Shown: in pieces, positions 43,825 to 54,122 of the stretch
Layout: each line of letters begins with the position of its first letter
How positions within the stretch are numbered: position 1 is the stretch's first letter
DNA from: Charina bottae
Taxonomy: Eukaryota > Chordata > Lepidosauria > Squamata > Charinaidae
NCBI GenBank assembly: GCA_023362775.1
Contig: JALMGJ010000002.1
Coordinates: 107,315,981 to 107,379,980, forward strand
Direction: 5' to 3'
Length of the DNA: 64,000 nt
The notes under the pieces: generated by a model
Told to the model about the DNA's origin: nothing
The model's input: the letters and a program-made list of their open reading frames with translations, nothing else
The model's database searches: none
Program-made: the position numbers and the translations under genes

Positions 43825-45236
43825 TAAAGGACAAAAAAGGCAGGGACCTAACAGAAGCAGAAGAGATTAAGAAGAGGTGGCAAGAATACACAGAAGAACT
43901 ATACAAGAAAGATCTGAATATCCCTGATAAATACGATGGTGTGGTCACTGAGCTTGAGCCGGACATCCTAGAGAGTGAAGTCAAGTGGGCCTTAGGAAGC
44001 ATTACTAACAACAAAGCTAGCGGAGAAGACAGTAACCCAGCTGAGCTATTTAAAATCCTAAAAGATGATGCTGTTAAAGTGCTGCACTCAATATGCCAAC
44101 AAATTTGGAAAACTCAACAGTGGCCACAGGATTGGAAAAGGTCAGTTTACGTTCCAATTCCAAAGAAAGGCAATGCCAAAGAATGTTCAAACTACCGTAC
44201 AATTGCGCTCATTTCACACGCTAGCAAGGTTATGCTCAAAATCCTACAAGCTAGGCTTCAGCAGTATGTGAACCGAGAACTACCAGAACTGCAAGCTGGG
44301 TTTCGAAGAGGCAGAGGAACTAGAGATCAGATTGCCAACATTCGCTGGATCATGGAAAAAGCAAGACAGTTCCAGAAAAACATCTACTTCTGCTTCATTG
44401 ACTATGCAGAGTACATCATGAGAAATGCCGGGCTGGATGAATCACAAGCCAGAGTTAAGATTGCCGGGAAAAATATCAACAACCTCAGATATGCAGACGA
44501 TACCACCCTAATGGCAGAAAGTGAAGAGGAACTAAAGAGCCTCTTGATGAGGGTGAAAGAGGAGAGTGCAAAAGCTGGCTTGAAACTCAACATTAAAAAA
44601 ACCCAAATCATGGCATCTGGTCCCATCACTTCCTGGCAAATAGAAGGGGAAGAAATGGAAGCAGTGACAGATTTTATTTTCTTGGGCTCCAAGATCACCG
44701 CAGATGGTGACTGCAGCCATGAAATTAAAAGACGCTTGCTCCTTGGGAGGAAAGCTATGGCAAACCTAGACAGCATATTAAAAAGCAGAGACATCACCTT
44801 GCCGACAAAGGTCCGTATAGTTAAAGCTATGGTTTTTCCAGTAGTAATGTATGGCTGTGAGAGTTGGATCATAAGGAAGGCTGAGCGCCGAAGAATTGAT
44901 GCTTTCGAGCTGTGGTGCTGGAGAAGACTCTTGAGAGTCCCTTGGACTGCAAGGAGGTCAAACCAGTCAATCCTAAAGGAAATCAACCCTGACTGCTCAT
45001 TGGAAGAACAGATGCTGAAGCTGAAGCTCAAATACTTTGGCCACCTAATGCGAAGAGAGGACTCCCTGGAAAAGACCCTGATGCTGGGAAAGACTGAAGG
45101 CAAAAGGAGAAGGGGACGGCAGAGGATGAGATGGTTAGATAGCATCACCGATGTAATGAACATGAATTTGAGTAAACTCCGAGAGACAGTGGAGGACAGG
45201 AAGGCCTGGCGTGCTATGGTCCATGAGGTCACGTAG
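43815..45236 (+). pseudogene. Bov-B reverse transcriptase with internal deletion
   Basis: 473 codons. It contains VPIPKKGNAKECSNYRTIAL, QAGFRRGRGTRDQIANIRWI, then motif A cut short: FIDYA runs straight into EYIMRNAGLDE. Compared with the copy at 58.1 kb, about 70 residues with the rest of motif A and the RQGC-type motif B are missing in frame. Motif C, RYADDTTLMAES, and the C-terminal DNA-binding part (YFGHLMRREDS, AWRAMVHEVT) remain. A TAG at 45,234-45,236 removes the last seven residues. The enzyme cannot be functional. Confidence 0.92.
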
Positions 45237-45480
45237 AGTCGGACACGACTAAATGACTGAACAACAACAACAACATCCTTCATTTAAAATATCAAACTTT
45301 TATACATATTTTCAATACATTTTCTCCTTCCCAATAAGATGTTTAATGTTCCCAACAATTATATTACTAGTTTAAACTTAATTTGCATTTATAAAATAAT
45401 CTGTTTCCAGTTAGAATCCATGGGTTCATTATAGCCTTATGTCCCTTCATATACTGTATCTTCTTTTGAGATCTTCTGTT

Positions 45481-45885
45481 TCAAGTTATACCAAAGTTAT
45501 AATATATAATCTGTTTTGTTATCTGTCTCATGTTGACACAACATTTGTTCTGAACCTTTCTTTGTCTGGCACTAAGTAAATCAATTCTAAAATGTTTACC
45601 AGATTCTAAATATGAATCTCTTTCTCTTTCTCTCAACTGTGAGAAAATATTTAAAATCTCTTTCTCCCTTTTCTCCTCTATCTCTTCAGTGGTATCCCCT
45701 TTTCGTTGAATGTATGTCACAACCTCCTCTGATTCAGATTCTGTGTTTTGTATCTGACCCTGCATGTTTTCAATATCAGACAAGAGACTTTTCAGTGTTT
45801 CCCTAATTTCTTGAAATGTTTCTCTAATCTCCTGTTTAAAATCCTGTTTAAAATCCTGAATCAACACTCCTATTGAATTTGCCAT
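45481..45885 (-). pseudogene. Probable L1 ORF1 N-terminus
   Basis: 134 codons starting MANSIGVLIQDFKQ, rich in Glu, Lys, Arg and Gln with heptad-like spacing (EIRETFQEIRETLKSLLSDI), as expected for the coiled coil with which ORF1p trimerises. It lies between the L1 5' UTR and the ORF2 end, the right place for ORF1. The RNA-binding part is missing. Identity is by position and composition. Confidence 0.5.
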
Positions 45886-46170
45886 TTTCTTCTCTTTTCC
45901 CCCCCTTTTTTTCTCCCCCCTTTATTCCTCTACTAACTCAGTATTGTAAATTTCCGTGACATCTCTTCTATATTCCAATACGTACAGTAAGCTCTATAAA
46001 AAAAGGAGAGAAGAAAAAAAAAAGACAAAAAACCAAAAACAAAGAAAAGGGGGGAACAGGTGGGGGGAAGATTATAGACACACAAAAAAAAAATTCCCAG
46101 AGGGAAAGTAAACAACTGCTCCACTCAAATAGAAAATTGCCAACAGTATCTAATAAGTACCACATATATA

Positions 46171-47749
46171 AGCTGCTCAAAAAAATAAAGGGAACACTGA
46201 AATAAGACATCCTAGATCTGAATGAATGAAATATTCGTATTAATTACTTTGTTCATTACATAGTTGAATGTGCTGACAACAAAATCACACAAAAAGCAAT
46301 GGAAATCAAATGTAAGCAACCCGTGGAGGTCTGGATGTGGAGTTACACTCAAAAATTAAAGTGGAAAAGAACACTACAGGCTGATCCAACGTTGATGTAA
46401 TGTCCTTAAAACAAGTCAAAATGAGGCTCAGTAGTGTGTGTGGCCTCCACGTGCCTGTATGACCTCCCTACAATGCCTGGGCATGCTCCTGATGAGGTGG
46501 CGGATGGTCTCCTGAGGGATCTCCTCCCACACCTGGACTAAAGCATCCCCCAACTCCTGGACAGTCTGTGGTGCAACGTGGCGTTGGTGGATGGAGCGAG
46601 ACATGATGTCCCAGATGTGCTCAATTGGATTCAGGTCTGGGGAACGGGCGGGCCAGTCCATAGCATCAATGCCTTCGTCTTGCAGGAACTGCTGGCACAC
46701 TCCAGCCACATGAGGTCTAGCATTGTCTTGCATTAGGAGGAACCCAGGGCCAACCGCACCAGCATATGGTCTCACAAGGGGTCTGAGGATCTCATCTCGG
46801 TACCTAATGGCAGTCAGGCTACCTCTGGCGAGCACATGGAGGGCTGTGCGGCCCCCTAAAGAAATGCCACCCCACACCATTACTGACCCACTGCCAAACC
46901 AGTCATGCTGGAGGATGTTGCAGGCAGCAGAACGTTCTCCACGGCGTCTCCAGACCCTGTCACGTCTGTCACATGTGCTCAGTGTGAACCTGCTTTCATC
47001 TGTGAAGAGCACAGGGTGCCAGTGGCGAAGTTGCCAATCTTGTGTTCTCTGGCAAATGCCAAACGTCCTGCACGGTGTTGGGCTGTAAGCACAACCCCCA
47101 CCTGTGGACGTTGGGCCCTCATACCACCCTCATGGAGTCTGTTTCTGACCGTTTGAGCAGCCACACGCACATTTGTGGCCCACTGGAGGTCATTTTGCAG
47201 GGCTCTGGCAGTGCTCCTCCTGTCCCTCCTTGCACGAAGGCAGAGGTAGCGGTCCTGCTGCTGGGTTGTTGCCCTCCTACGGCCTCCTCCACGTCTCCTG
47301 ATGTACTGACCTGTCTCCTGGTAGTGCCTCCATGCTCTGGACACTACGCTGTCAGACACAGCAAACCTTCTTGCCACAGCTCGCATTGATGTGCCATCCT
47401 GGATGAGCTGCACTACCTGAGCCACTTGTGTGGGTTGTAGACTCCGTCTCATGCTACCACTAGAGTGGAAGCACTGCCAGCATTCAAAAGTGACCAAACC
47501 ATCAGCCAGAAAGCATAGGAACTGAGAAGTGGTCTGTGGTCACCACCTGCAGATCCACTCCTTTATTGGGGATGTCTTGCTAACTGCCTATGCTTTCCGC
47601 CTGTTGTCTATTCCATGTGCACAAGAGCATGTGAAATTGATTGTCAATCAGTGTTGCTACCTAAGTGGACAGTTTGATTTCACAGAATTGTGATTGACTT
47701 GGACTTACATTGTGTTGTTTCAGTGTTCCCTTTATTTTTTTGAGCAGTG
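46171..47749 (-). mobile_element. Second Tc1-like transposon, inside the L1
   Basis: 1,579 bp between TA dinucleotides in a TA-rich stretch. Short inverted ends share GCTCAAAAAAATAAAGGG and a following AACACTGAAA. The transposase occupies most of the interior on the minus strand with a single frameshift. Its ends and protein are clearly different from the element at 37.4 kb, so it is a separate family. It splits the L1 5' UTR and so inserted later. Confidence 0.9.
46428..47497 (-). pseudogene. Tc1-like transposase, one frameshift
   Basis: Two overlapping frames. The first (47,497 to about 47,037) gives the DNA-binding half: [39 protein letters not shown] and an Arg-rich [14 protein letters not shown] segment; translation probably started at the inner Met near 47,452. 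The second (to 46,428) gives the catalytic half with Asp in LFTDESRF, Asp in LMQDNARPH and Glu in [11 protein letters not shown], spaced as DD34E. The two halves are joined by an apparent single-base loss near 47,037. All catalytic residues are kept, so inactivation looks recent. Confidence 0.92.
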
Positions 47750-47864
47750 TATATATACTGTATGTATGTATGTGTATGTATGTATGTATGTATGTATGTG
47801 TATGTATGTATGTGTGTGTGTATGTATGTATATATGTATATATATATGTATGTATGTATGTATG

Positions 47865-47946
<82 letters not shown>
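47750..47946. repeat. TA/TATG/TG compound microsatellite
   Basis: Alternating TATG, TG and TA runs directly at the right end of the second Tc1; short poly-Tyr/Met/Cys frames here are artefacts. Confidence 0.95.
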
Positions 47947-47947
<1 letters not shown>

Positions 47948-48730
47948 GGTTATTACCTAAATACAAAAGTTTCTGGGAAGAAAAAAGAAAAATATACAAA
48001 AATAGGAAAGAGAAAAGTATTTCAAACAATCTATGTTCAATAAAAGATTCAGCCAGTACAAAAAGAGAGAGAAAAAAAGAAAAAAACAGGTTCATTACTC
48101 ATTAATCCAATGAAAAATATTCAATAAAACTCAGTCACTGTATATAAAAAATTTCCAAGTCACTAATCATTAATCCAATGAAGTTTTAAACAAAGTTTAT
48201 ACTTCCAAGTGAGAGGCAAATCACTCTAGTAAAATAGAAGGGTGAGAACGTTTCACTGTATTTCAAAAGCAAAGTCCATCTCAATCTTCCACCACGAATA
48301 ACACAGCAAAGAAAGCAAAGACTTTACCAACATTTTCTGCATTGTCCAAGGATAGACTCTAGATAATAATAAGACACTCTAAACTAAAAATAAAAATAAA
48401 ATAAAGTGATCTAAGAATCGGTTTCTTGCGTTTGCATCTCTATTAGGAGACTTACGGTTCCCTGCAGAGCCGGCTGGCTTCTCGCGCCATTTTCGCCGCT
48501 TCCACTCCCCGCTCCTTCTGTGGTGGAAAACAGCCAAAAGAGCAGAGGGGAGCAGTTTTAACAGCTTTGTGAGAGATCTTCTGGCCCCCTCCTCTTCGGG
48601 GGGAGACTCTGGTGGTCTTTCACCTTCTGAAGACCACCGCAAACAGGGAAACGTTAGCTGGGTTTTCAGCGCTCTGAAAAATTCAGACTTATCGCGCCGC
48701 CATTCCGACCGGAATCCAGCAATGTAAGAA
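47947..48730 (-). promoter_or_regulatory. Probable L1 5' UTR
   Basis: The 48,410-48,725 part is GC-rich and rich in CpG (GGCGGCGCGATAAG and CGGAATGGCGGC on the minus strand) in an AT-rich setting, as expected for an L1 internal promoter. A 128-codon frame through it is probably not a gene. Confidence 0.55.
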
Positions 48731-49185
48731 ATTTGAAGGTACATTAATTCAAATGATTTGGTCATATTTTGTTTTGGTCTCTTTTTGGAAAAATATTTAA
48801 CATATCTAAGTAGAAGTTTGGGTAAATGTTTTATAAAATTAACAATTCATTGCAGGCACTAATAGCAATAATGTAAAAATCCTTTAAAAAAACCTATAAA
48901 CACTTTAATCCAATGGGATCTGAGGTTAATTGATTGTGATTTTTAATAGTAGCAGTGCAAGACTTTGCAATATTATGTGTACAAAATGTTCTTACCTGAT
49001 AATAAGAAAAATAATAGTAGGTTTACCAGACTCAGTGGGAACATCTCATAACAAATCTTATTACTTCAGCTGTATCAACATTTCAAGGGTGGATGTCATA
49101 CTTATTTTATGCATTTTAGTTTTATTTGATAACATTGCAAATTTATCTTTTAAATGGTCTCTGGCTTAAAAAGAGTTTATTAAGG
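48731..49185. other. Unique AT-rich sequence, nothing recognised
   Basis: No gene or repeat supported. Confidence 0.5.
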
Positions 49186-49193
49186 AATTAGAG

Positions 49194-49358
49194 CAGAGCT
49201 TTCCAAACTTTTCCTGTTGGTGACACACACCAATGGCGGCAGTGGCAGCAGTATGCAGGTGTGTCGCATGAAACCTGGAAGCGCTGATGGCGTGCTGCCG
49301 CCGCACACACCACAGGTGACACAGTACTGTGTCACGACACACAGTTTGGAAAGCTATG
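49194..49358. mobile_element. hAT-like MITE
   Basis: 165 bp with inverted ends CAGAGCTTTCCAAACT and, reversed, CATAGCTTTCCAAACT, plus inner complementary GGTGACACA and TGTGTCACG parts. It is flanked by a perfect 8 bp duplication AATTAGAG (49,186-49,193 and 49,359-49,366), the duplication size of hAT transposons. It has no coding capacity. The middle is GC-rich and CpG-rich (GGCGGCAGTGG, GCCGCCGC). Confidence 0.85.
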
Positions 49359-49366
49359 AATTAGAG

Positions 49367-49787
49367 GATATGTGAATATTTTTTTAAGTTTCAACTAGAA
49401 TTCTATTAAACTACAATATTTGTTATGGGATGCTAACAAGGCATATATGTGAGGCCGTATTATTTATTAAATCCTTAGAAGAGTCATTTAAAGTGTTATT
49501 TTTTATGCAACCCACCCATTTCCTGTGTAATAGACAGCTCTGATTTCCACTAAATTATGAATTTTAAAAGCTTCTTGTATCTAAACCTAATTTTTATTAT
49601 ACTATGTGAGGTGATATTGGAAGGGAGAGAAAAATCTAGTAATCTAAGACACTCTTGAAAAGAAAGAGATGAAGAAAAGTTAGTAATTAATTAGTAATCT
49701 TTGAAATTGGGAAGGGCCCCTGGCCTTGATTAAATATAATTTGACTGGTATAAAATATTATATTTTACCTCTTTTTTTATTGGAGGT
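49367..49787. other. Unique AT-rich sequence, nothing recognised
   Basis: No gene or repeat supported. Confidence 0.5.
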
Positions 49788-49788
49788 A

Positions 49789-50078
49789 TAGGAAGATCGC
49801 AAGTTCGGTGGTTCGAATCCCTAGCCCCGTGTGACGGAGTGAGCTCCCGCACTCGCCCCAGCTCTTGCCAACCTAGCAATTCGAAAGCATGCAAATGCAA
49901 GTAGATGAATAGGTACCACTTCGGTGGGAAGGTAACAGGGTTCCGTGTGCGTCATGCCGGCCACATGACCGCGGAAGCGTCTTCAGACAACGCTGGCTCT
50001 TTGGCTAAGAAACAGAGATGAGCACCGCCCCCTAGAGTCGGACACGACTGCACAAATGTGCAGGGGAACAAAAAAAAA
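49789..50078 (+). mobile_element. Sauria SINE
   Basis: B box GGTTCGAATCC at about 49,809, then GTGACGGAGTGAGCTCCCG, GCCAACCTAGCAATTCGAAA, AAGTAGATGAATAGGTACCA, CATGCCGGCCACATGACC and GAGTCGGACACGACTG, ending in an A run. The A box is missing, so it is slightly 5'-truncated. Best preserved copy in the window and strong evidence for a squamate genome. Confidence 0.93.
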
Positions 50079-50953
50079 ATATGATGCAGACGTGTTGAGT
50101 AAATTATTACCCTTCCTTTTTATAGGCTTATATCACAGTCTTTTACAAGCTGGGTAAGGAACATATTACAGTATGTGTTCTACTGATAGACCCATCTCCT
50201 TGATAAATGTTGATGCTAACACTCTTACATTCCATGGCCCATTGATTACAGCTTGTTCTTCTAAGTATTGTGTAATCAGCTCAGCTGGATTTAAAAAGTT
50301 CTGATGCTCACCTTCGCATGCCTAATAAATCAGGGATCCTTGAAAAAAATACTTTATATTCTAGCCATACAAATAATCTTAGGATTCCTCTAAAATGAGG
50401 ATGTGGATTTGCTGTACTTTGGCATGATTTTTTGTAGTTTTGACTGTGTCTCTGAAGGTGACTGATAGGACAGAATATTAATTCTGGTGGTGCTTAGCCT
50501 ACCCCTTTGCCCTATAGCCTCTGTTTTGTGATTGTGGTAGACTTCAACATATATGCTGATATTATCTTAGCATGAGTGGAACAAGACCCTGTGGCAGCCA
50601 TGAATCTATATCAAGAGTCAGTTAGCTCCAGTCATTGAGGAATATATTGTTGTTTGTCATAATGGTGATATGCATGAAGATGATTTTTTCTATAGTTTTT
50701 GAATGATGCATAGAATGGTATCTACCAATATTTCGACTTAGTGTGATTTGTTTGCAAGGGTGGAGATCTAATCTATATCTGATGGTTCTTAGTAATTCTA
50801 CAACAAAGTACTGTCTGACTTCTGAAATATTGTTCATTATTCCCCTTCCTCTGCTATCCTTCCTATATTCTAATCCATCTGTGTTGGAATTCATTTCTCT
50901 TATAAGGGTTAGCTTAGCTTAACCACCACCATTCTGCTTTTGGAAACTGCTTG
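50079..50953. other. Unique sequence, nothing recognised
   Basis: No gene supported; a short minus frame at 50,894-50,622 has no recognisable features. Confidence 0.5.
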
Positions 50954-50954
50954 C

Positions 50955-51320
50955 TGTTAGAAATTAGGCAAAAGGGCAAGGAGATTAGATACCGCTCCTA
51001 AGGGTTGTTTAACATACCTGGAGACATGCAGACTGCCCCTGGAGGTCTTTAGGATGCTTACTGCTAGCAATGCAAATTCAGAAACCTTGCCCTTACTAGG
51101 AGAGGGTTCATGATGCTTTCTTATTGAATCTAGGAAACCTATATAAGCACCAAACTTGCGGTGTGTGTGTGTGTGTGTTTCCTCCCAGACATTCACTGCC
51201 ATGATGTCTGTAGAAATCCCACCCAGCCTTTTGTCTTGGCCAAAATAAATGCTGTTTACTTTGAATCCAAGACTCGACTCAAGTCTCTCTTTTGGCAACC
51301 TCAGGAACTTGGGTAAAACA
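50955..51320 (+). mobile_element. Probable solo LTR
   Basis: 366 bp from TGTTAGAAATTAGG to GGGTAAAACA. It has a TATATAAG box at about 51,140-51,147, AATAAA at 51,244-51,249 and a U5-like end, the order of an LTR promoter and polyA signal. No flanking duplication is clear, so the ends are provisional. A TG repeat lies between TATA and AATAAA. Confidence 0.5.
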
Positions 51321-51639
51321 GTGTAAGCCAGGGGCCTTATACTCTTTTGGAAGATGAGGTTCAAAGCAGTGCAAGGCTCTCTTTGTACTATTTACCTTGC
51401 TGATTCCTTTTCCTCCTTCCTTTATGCTACTTTTCTACCTCTTTTTCTGTATTATATTATCCACTGCACTGTTTTTTTTAAACGATGGTACTTTTCCAGA
51501 CTCTTTTAAATATGCCCTTCTTCCTCCTCTGTTGAAGAAACTCTCCTTGGATTACTCTTGTGCTCCGATTATCAGCCTGTGTATCTGCTTCCTTTTCTTT
51601 CCTTTTGCTCCCTTCCTTGTGAGAGTTGCCTTCTCATAA

Positions 51640-52384
51640 TTGATTCTTTATTTGTCATATAATGCCCTTCTCAATCCATATCAATTAGGCATTCAACTGA
51701 AATGGCACTTTCTGAAATTGGTATTAGTCCTTTTGGATCTCATGGCAGCATTTGACACACAGAGATATTGCATGCCTTGGAATGCCCATATAACATCCCT
51801 GCTTCACAAGCTGCACTGGTTGCCAGTTTGCTTCTGGGTGTGATTCAAGTTGCTGGCCATTACCTATAAAGCCCTACATAGCACAGGACCCGGTAACTTG
51901 AAAGACCGCTTATCTTCTATAGTATCTGCACAGACAATTTGATCTGGCAGAGTTGGCACACTCTCGGTTCCTTTGATTAAATAATGCCATCTACCATAAT
52001 CCTGGAAGATGCCTTCTCTGTCACAGTGCCAGCCCTTTGGAAAAAGGTTCCCCCTGAGAGCCAAGTGGCTCCCATCCTGCTGGTGTTTCCCAGGGGCTTG
52101 AAAACCTGGCTCTTCAGCCAGGCTTTTGGCTAGGGTGACTGAAGCCCGTTCTGAATACTCTATGTGTGTGTGTCTGTGGGTGTATTCATTCTTGCCTGGT
52201 TTTGCTACCTTTTTGCTGCTTTGTTTTTCTTGCTATGTGGTTTTATTTTTTATCTGTTTTCTTTAATTTGTGAACCACCCAGAGTCAGTGGGGTCAGGTA
52301 GTGTACAAATCAAATAAACAAATAAATAAACAAATAAATAAACAAATAAACAAACAAACAAACAAATAAACAAATAAATAAATG
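51640..52384 (+). pseudogene. Degenerate L2/CR1-like LINE, 3' part
   Basis: Scattered codons of the RT: VLLDLMAAFDT (motif A), HITSLLHKLHWLPVCF, LAITYKALHSTGPGNL, and further on worn PALWKKVPPES and FPRGLKTWLFSQAF parts, then a T-rich UTR, AACCACCCAGAGTCAG and an AAAT/AAAC microsatellite (52,310-52,384). A jump from motif A to the end region shows an internal deletion. Many stops; old copy. Confidence 0.75.
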
Positions 52385-52645
52385 GTTTTTTTCATTAACA
52401 TTTTAACTTTTCCATCTCTAAAACTGTATGCAAATATTGCATCCATTGCATCATACAGTCTTTCACTTGTTTAGGTTCCGAGCCATATTTCACTAATAGA
52501 TAATACAATTAGTGCTGTTTTTGGAAAGCTTGAAAATCACCTAGTTATTAGTAGAAAAATAGAGCCTTTGTGTTCATAATTCATGGCATTGATGGTGGTG
52601 CAGCAATCATTCTTCTGACACCTAAAAAAGGGTTTTGTTTTGTTC
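52385..52645. other. Short unique stretch
   Basis: Nothing recognised between the LINE tail and the next repeat. Confidence 0.4.
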
Positions 52646-52649
52646 TTGT

Positions 52650-52790
52650 CTATGAAGGTTCTCAGTCATCCAGGTGGAATTGTCTGTAGCTTGAATCATG
52701 TCAACTGGATTTCTATTTTCTCAGTGGAAACGTTTCGCTCCTTATCCAAGGAGCTTCTTCAGTCTGAGCAAAGTTAGTAAGGGAATCCTA
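52650..52790 (-). mobile_element. Hammerhead-type (Penelope-like?) repeat
   Basis: Second and better copy of the repeat at 719-840. Its far end CCTGGATGACTGAGAACC (minus strand) resembles, from memory, the ends of Penelope-like elements of fishes. No protein-coding part is attached. Confidence 0.5.
52720..52770 (-). ncRNA. Hammerhead ribozyme motif
   Basis: On the minus strand: CTGAAGA (52,762-52,756), a perfect 7 bp stem II GCTCCTT/AAGGAGC (52,754-52,748 with 52,743-52,737), and GAAAC (52,736-52,732 region) followed by GTTT. Flanking CTCAG and CTGAG can close stem I with a small internal loop. The cleavage triplet reads GUU, less usual than GUC. The strong stem and core argue against chance. 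Confidence 0.55.
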
Positions 52791-53545
52791 AATATGTTTC
52801 TAGGTAGCTGTGTTTTGTTCTTGGTTTTGGTAATTAAAATTCTATTACATTTTGACCAACAACAACAACAAAAATCATAGATCATTGAACAGATAGTTTT
52901 CAGTGATTTGCATATACTTTGCAGACCAAATCACCAAATGGATGTTATAATTCATACAGGTCCATTAACGTAAACTTCAAAATTCAGGGTCACAACTTGG
53001 ATGCACTGGATAAAACTCTGAGTCTAGCTTCCCTAATTTCAAAAGTGTCTTGGACTGTATTTCCATACTTAATTTTCTAACTTCATTGATTTCTGATATT
53101 TGTGATCAGGGTGAGATGTGGGTACTTTTGTTAAATTTCATGCTGACTGCTGTAACAATTTCTATGTGGTGCTGCTTTTGAAAACTTAATAAAGTTCAGC
53201 TAGTTCAGACTGTTATTGAAAGATTTATTGACAGAGGCTATTGATTCATTTACAGTATAGACAAAGTTCAGAGAACTGGTCATGACTTATAAAGCAATAC
53301 CCAATTTAGGGATAGAGTATTTGCGAGATCCTTTTCTCCTCTGTGAGGAGTCAGTCTGGACTTTAATATCCACAAGAGATCCTTCTCTTTATCCATCTAA
53401 AGACACATTTGGAAAAAATGCAAGAGAGGGTTTTCCTTGATGCTATTCCCAGTTACTAGAATTCTTGCAAAAGAGACCATGATAATTCTAACTGTGCTTT
53501 CCTGCTGCCAGCAGATGAAGACATTTTTATTCAGACAGTCTTATA
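52791..53545. other. Unique sequence, nothing recognised
   Basis: A short CAA run near 52,857. No gene supported. Confidence 0.5.
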
Positions 53546-53548
53546 GAT

Positions 53549-53596
53549 ACTCCATCCATCCATCCATCCATCCATCCATCCATCCATCCATCCATC
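53549..53596. repeat. ATCC microsatellite
   Basis: About 11 copies. Confidence 0.9.
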
Positions 53597-53654
53597 GCAT
53601 TGGATGAATACCTATACTTCTTTCATATTAGATATATGTTAAATGCTGTATCAG

Positions 53655-53965
53655 TTGTTTATTTATTTATTTATTTTTATTTATTATTTCAATTTATTCC
53701 CCGCCCATCTCCCATGCAAGGGACTCTGGGTGGGTTACAATAATTAAAAATTTAAAAACTATACAATTAAAAGTCTCTAAAAAATACAATATAAATAGAT
53801 AAAATCCAAGATGGGTAGGGAATCGTAGCATAGATCATATTGCTACGGGGCTAGCCAACCCCAGGAGGCACTACCGCCTCTGTTGTCCCAGGCCTGGTGG
53901 CAGAGCCAGGTCTTAAGGGCCTTCCGAAAGGCCAGGAGTGAAGGGGCCAGTCTTGTTGTAATGTA
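53655..53965 (-). mobile_element. L2/CR1-like LINE 3' end
   Basis: TTTA tail, CCCCGCCCATCTCCC and GGACTCTGGGTGGGTTAC, then the A-rich UTR and the upstream part with CCTTCCGAAAGGCC. It shares its UTR with the copy at 6.1-6.45 kb and lies in the same orientation. Confidence 0.82.
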
Positions 53966-53994
53966 TCTTTTATAATTTTATTTTATTTTGCTTT

Positions 53995-54122
53995 TTATCT
54001 GGAGGTGACGGACTCAACCGTGGGGGAGCTGAGGATGGTGACGGCTGACAGGAAGCTTTGGCATGGGCTGGTCCATGAAGTCACGAAGAGTCAGAAGCGA
54101 CTGAATGAACAACAAAAAATCT
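53995..54122 (+). mobile_element. 3' end of Bov-B-like LINE, lineage 2
   Basis: Last 120 bp: GGAGGTGACGGACTCAACCG, AGGAAGCTTTGGCATGGGCT and AAGAGTCAGAAGCGACTGAA, the lineage 2 ending (…VTKSQKRLNE), then an AAC/A-rich tail. Confidence 0.88.

Larger units (their letters stand above)
42292..45273 (+). mobile_element. Bov-B LINE, nearly full length
   Basis: Starts at TGCCTTGTCGTGGC and ends at GACTGAACAACAACAACAACA, about 3 kb. It holds a 5' leader, an endonuclease domain, a reverse transcriptase domain and the short Bov-B tail. It lies in plus orientation inside a minus-strand L1. The coding region is split by stops, a frameshift and an in-frame deletion, so it is dead. A clear target duplication could not be found. 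Confidence 0.93.
40545..48730 (-). mobile_element. L1 LINE, internally deleted, hosting two other elements
   Basis: On the minus strand the order is a GC-rich 5' UTR (48,730-47,950), the second Tc1, more UTR, an ORF1 start (45,885), a Bov-B insertion, the last third of ORF2 (42,313-41,155) and a 3' UTR with a polypurine tract (40,960-40,790) and A-rich end near 40,550. The rest of ORF1 and the endonuclease and RT parts of ORF2 are absent, either deleted around the Bov-B insertion or because the two flanks are separate L1 copies in the same orientation. Confidence 0.75.

Noticed and set aside
44402..45283. 293-codon minus-strand frame
   Set aside because: Antisense shadow of the Bov-B reverse transcriptase; similar shadows occur at every Bov-B copy.
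47661..48105. Frames rich in Tyr, Met, Cys or His, Thr
   Set aside because: Products of the TA/TATG/TG microsatellite.
48379..48765. 128-codon Arg/Glu-rich frame
   Set aside because: It coincides with a GC-rich stretch best explained as the L1 5' UTR; no family match is visible.
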